From Leptospira meyeri (GTDB lineage Bacteria; Spirochaetota; Leptospiria; Leptospirales; Leptospiraceae), in NCBI RefSeq assembly GCF_004368965.1, contig NZ_SORO01000010.1, positions 1 through 7,261 of the forward strand: 7,261 bases of DNA, given 5' to 3'. Position numbers and translations under genes: made by a program. Under the pieces are notes generated by a model. That model had not been told where the DNA came from and searched no databases. It worked only from the letters and a program-made list of their open reading frames with translations. Shown piece after piece: positions 6,486-7,261 of the stretch (position 1 is its first letter; each line of letters opens with the position of its first letter).

Positions 6486-6558
6486 ACATAAGGATTAATT
6501 CAGCGAAAGTTGAATCTTTAATCGGCAATAAAAGAAATATTAAACATACGGATTAATT
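6486..6558 (-). repeat. Pair of 15-bp direct repeats upstream of the small membrane protein gene
   Basis: ACATAAGGATTAATT at 6486-6500 and ACATACGGATTAATT at 6544-6558 differ at one base and lie 58 bp apart, with the nearer copy about 20 bp upstream of the ATG. A further GATTAATT is at 6571-6578. They could be regulator sites or traces of a small duplication. In such AT-rich DNA, part of the similarity may be chance. Confidence 0.35.
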
Positions 6559-7035
6559 TTAAAAATTTTTGATTAATTCTTCTGATAGCCTTCTATAATT
6601 CTAAATCAAATCATTCCAATTATTTGATTTAGAATTATTATTTTCTAAAACTAAATTTAGAATTTTTTCACGGAGATTGTTATCAAGTAGAGCTTCGGCA
6701 CAATCTGGAATAATATTTTTTTTGGCATAATTGATAGGAACAGAGGAATTTTCAAAAGAAAATTAATAATGTTTTGATAAGGAAGAATTTTCAATCAATT
6801 GATCTTCATTTTCCCAAGAATTGGCTTCAATTATTCCTAAATCGGAAGTCCAATGTGCATTTCCATATTTATAAGATGAAAACAGTATCTGAGTTGGTAT
6901 AAAATTTAAAAATTTAATTTTAATCATTCTTTCATTGAAAATAGGCTTTAGATACTATCTTATAAAAACTGTAAGAATTTCCTTATCTTTTACTTCTTCA
7001 TCTAATATCATTTTACGAGTAAAACTTAGATTCAT
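6559..7035 (-). pseudogene. Decayed cassette gene with three in-frame stops
   Basis: One minus-strand frame runs 158 codons from ATG at 7033-7035 (alternative in-frame ATG at 7048-7050) to TAA at 6559-6561. It is broken by TAG (6955-6957), TAA (6763-6765) and TAG (6601-6603). The conceptual segments of 26, 63, 53 and 13 residues look like real protein, for example YKYGNAHWTSDLGIIEANSW and NNLREKILNLVL, with Trp, His and mixed charges atypical of random AT-rich translation. The start lies where cassette genes begin. I infer a gene inactivated by nonsense changes without frameshift. The last TAG may be the natural end, leaving two lesions. The family is not recognised. It fills most of what would otherwise be about 580 bp without a gene. 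Confidence 0.6.
6595..6638. repeat. Perfect 17-bp inverted repeat with 10-nt loop
   Basis: ATAATTCTAAATCAAAT at 6595-6611 is exactly complementary to 6622-6638, with CATTCCAATT between. It overlaps the 3' end of the decayed gene, and one arm contains its last in-frame TAG. No T-run follows on the minus strand, so it is not a standard intrinsic terminator. It could be a factor-dependent hairpin, an operator, or the product of a local inverted duplication. Confidence 0.8.
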
Positions 7036-7053
7036 AGATTTATTTGGCATTGC

Positions 7054-7216
7054 GCATAACGAACTAGTCTTCCCGAAGTTGTCCGCCCCTGAGTCCCTGA
7101 AGGGGACGTTAGGGACTGGCACGTAGCTTGCGCATGCGAGCGAGTGACAGAAGGACAATTTGCCGTAGGCCGAGTGAGGGCTTGTCCCGAAACGTAGCGG
7201 GAAGACGCTGTTATGC
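7054..7216 (-). repeat. attC-like site 7
   Basis: The left core is GCATAAC at 7054-7060 and the right core is GTTATGC at 7210-7216. GTCTTCCCG pairs perfectly with CGGGAAGAC. The middle stem AAGTTGTCC/GGACAATTT is identical to that of site 1, including its G.T wobble. The first hairpin stem is GTCCC/GGGAC around a TGAAG-type loop, the second GCTTGC/GCGAGC with one T.G wobble. Body type A. It ends the last cassette, whose gene lies beyond the right edge. Confidence 0.85.
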
Positions 7217-7261
7217 GACGTCATGTAGCTATTGATTAAGAGCTTGTTGAATAGCTTATTT
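7217..7261 (-). other. 3' tail of a further cassette, gene end not resolved
   Basis: By analogy with the other cassettes, the C-terminus of a minus-strand gene should lie here. Two frames contain stops (for example TAA at 7236-7238), and the third stays open into the repeat. With under 50 bases I cannot say which frame is coding. Confidence 0.3.

Larger units (their letters stand above)
82..7216 (-). mobile_element. Integron-type gene cassette array: seven attC-like sites, six complete cassettes
   Basis: Seven repeats of 160-164 bp recur at cassette-length intervals of roughly 0.9-1.5 kb, and between every pair lies one gene or a short minus-strand operon. The repeats are GC-rich while the genes are strongly AT-rich. 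Each repeat is bounded by TAAC on the left and GTTA on the right, and its inner boxes are complementary, as in attC sites. The sequences bordering each gene are inverted repeats private to that cassette, which shows modular insertion. Reading on the minus strand, the cassettes are gene followed by repeat, the normal integron order. No integrase gene or attI site is present in the window, so whether an active integron or an orphan attC cluster is involved cannot be decided here. Confidence 0.85.

Noticed and set aside
82..7216. CRISPR array
   Set aside because: Repeats are about 160 bp, diverge in sequence and are separated by about 1-kb genes, which does not fit CRISPR repeats and spacers.
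82..7216. Repeats as tRNA, rRNA or riboswitch genes
   Set aside because: No tRNA arms or known rRNA motifs are seen. The repeats lie at cassette junctions on both sides of every gene, and ends that pair across genes are better explained by recombination sites.
6955..7224. 89-codon minus-strand frame through site 7 into the cassette
   Set aside because: The N-terminal two thirds is translated repeat. Only the last 26-31 codons belong to the decayed gene, reported as a pseudogene.

Overview
The window is a run of mobile gene cassettes from an AT-rich bacterium. Seven GC-rich, highly folded repeats of about 160-164 bp (82-245, 1501-1660, 2415-2578, 3558-3718, 4525-4688, 5977-6138, 7054-7216) alternate with AT-rich coding segments. 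Each repeat starts with a RYYYAAC-like core (TAAC) and ends with a GTTRRRY-like core (GTTA). Each has inner complementary L-like boxes and a branched stem, which is the design of integron attC sites. No integrase gene, attI site or cassette promoter is in view, so this is the interior of a chromosomal-type integron or of an integrase-less attC cluster. The low GC content of the genes, the codon use and the general look suggest a spirochaete such as Leptospira. That is an impression from the sequence, not a demonstrated assignment.

All credible genes lie on the minus strand, so the array reads right to left and each gene is followed by its repeat. From left to right: the N-terminal start of a gene running off the left edge (1-78); a HEPN-domain protein (255-1472); a three-helix membrane protein with an outward-facing domain (1673-2386); a secreted protein with a degenerate M23/LytM-like fold (2590-3531); an AbrB/MazE-type antitoxin with a Doc/Fic toxin (4132-4344, 3733-4131); a two-gene operon of a DUF4365-type nuclease and an unrecognised partner (5438-5956, 4683-5432); and a cassette with a small two-helix membrane protein (6174-6467) plus a decayed reading frame with three in-frame stops (6559-7035). 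The right edge holds only the tail of another cassette. Most genes begin 14-30 bp inside their cassette boundary, leaving no room for a promoter, so most expression must come from read-through or from the repeats. The toxin-antitoxin cassette is the clear exception, with its own leader and a perfect operator-like palindrome.

The most informative signals are in the repeats. First, the two ends bordering each gene are inverted repeats of 17-20 bp, specific to that cassette and always mismatched at the same position. Each gene plus its ends is therefore an independent mobile unit that has been inserted next to unrelated ones. Second, non-Watson-Crick positions in the stems are nearly always G.T wobbles on the plus strand, which would be A.C mismatches on the minus strand. 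This points to selection for folding of the plus strand, the bottom strand relative to the genes, as expected for attC recombination. Third, hairpin sequences change in compensating pairs between sites. Three of the six complete cassettes carry genes of toxin, RNase or nuclease type, so the array looks like a store of defence and stability functions.
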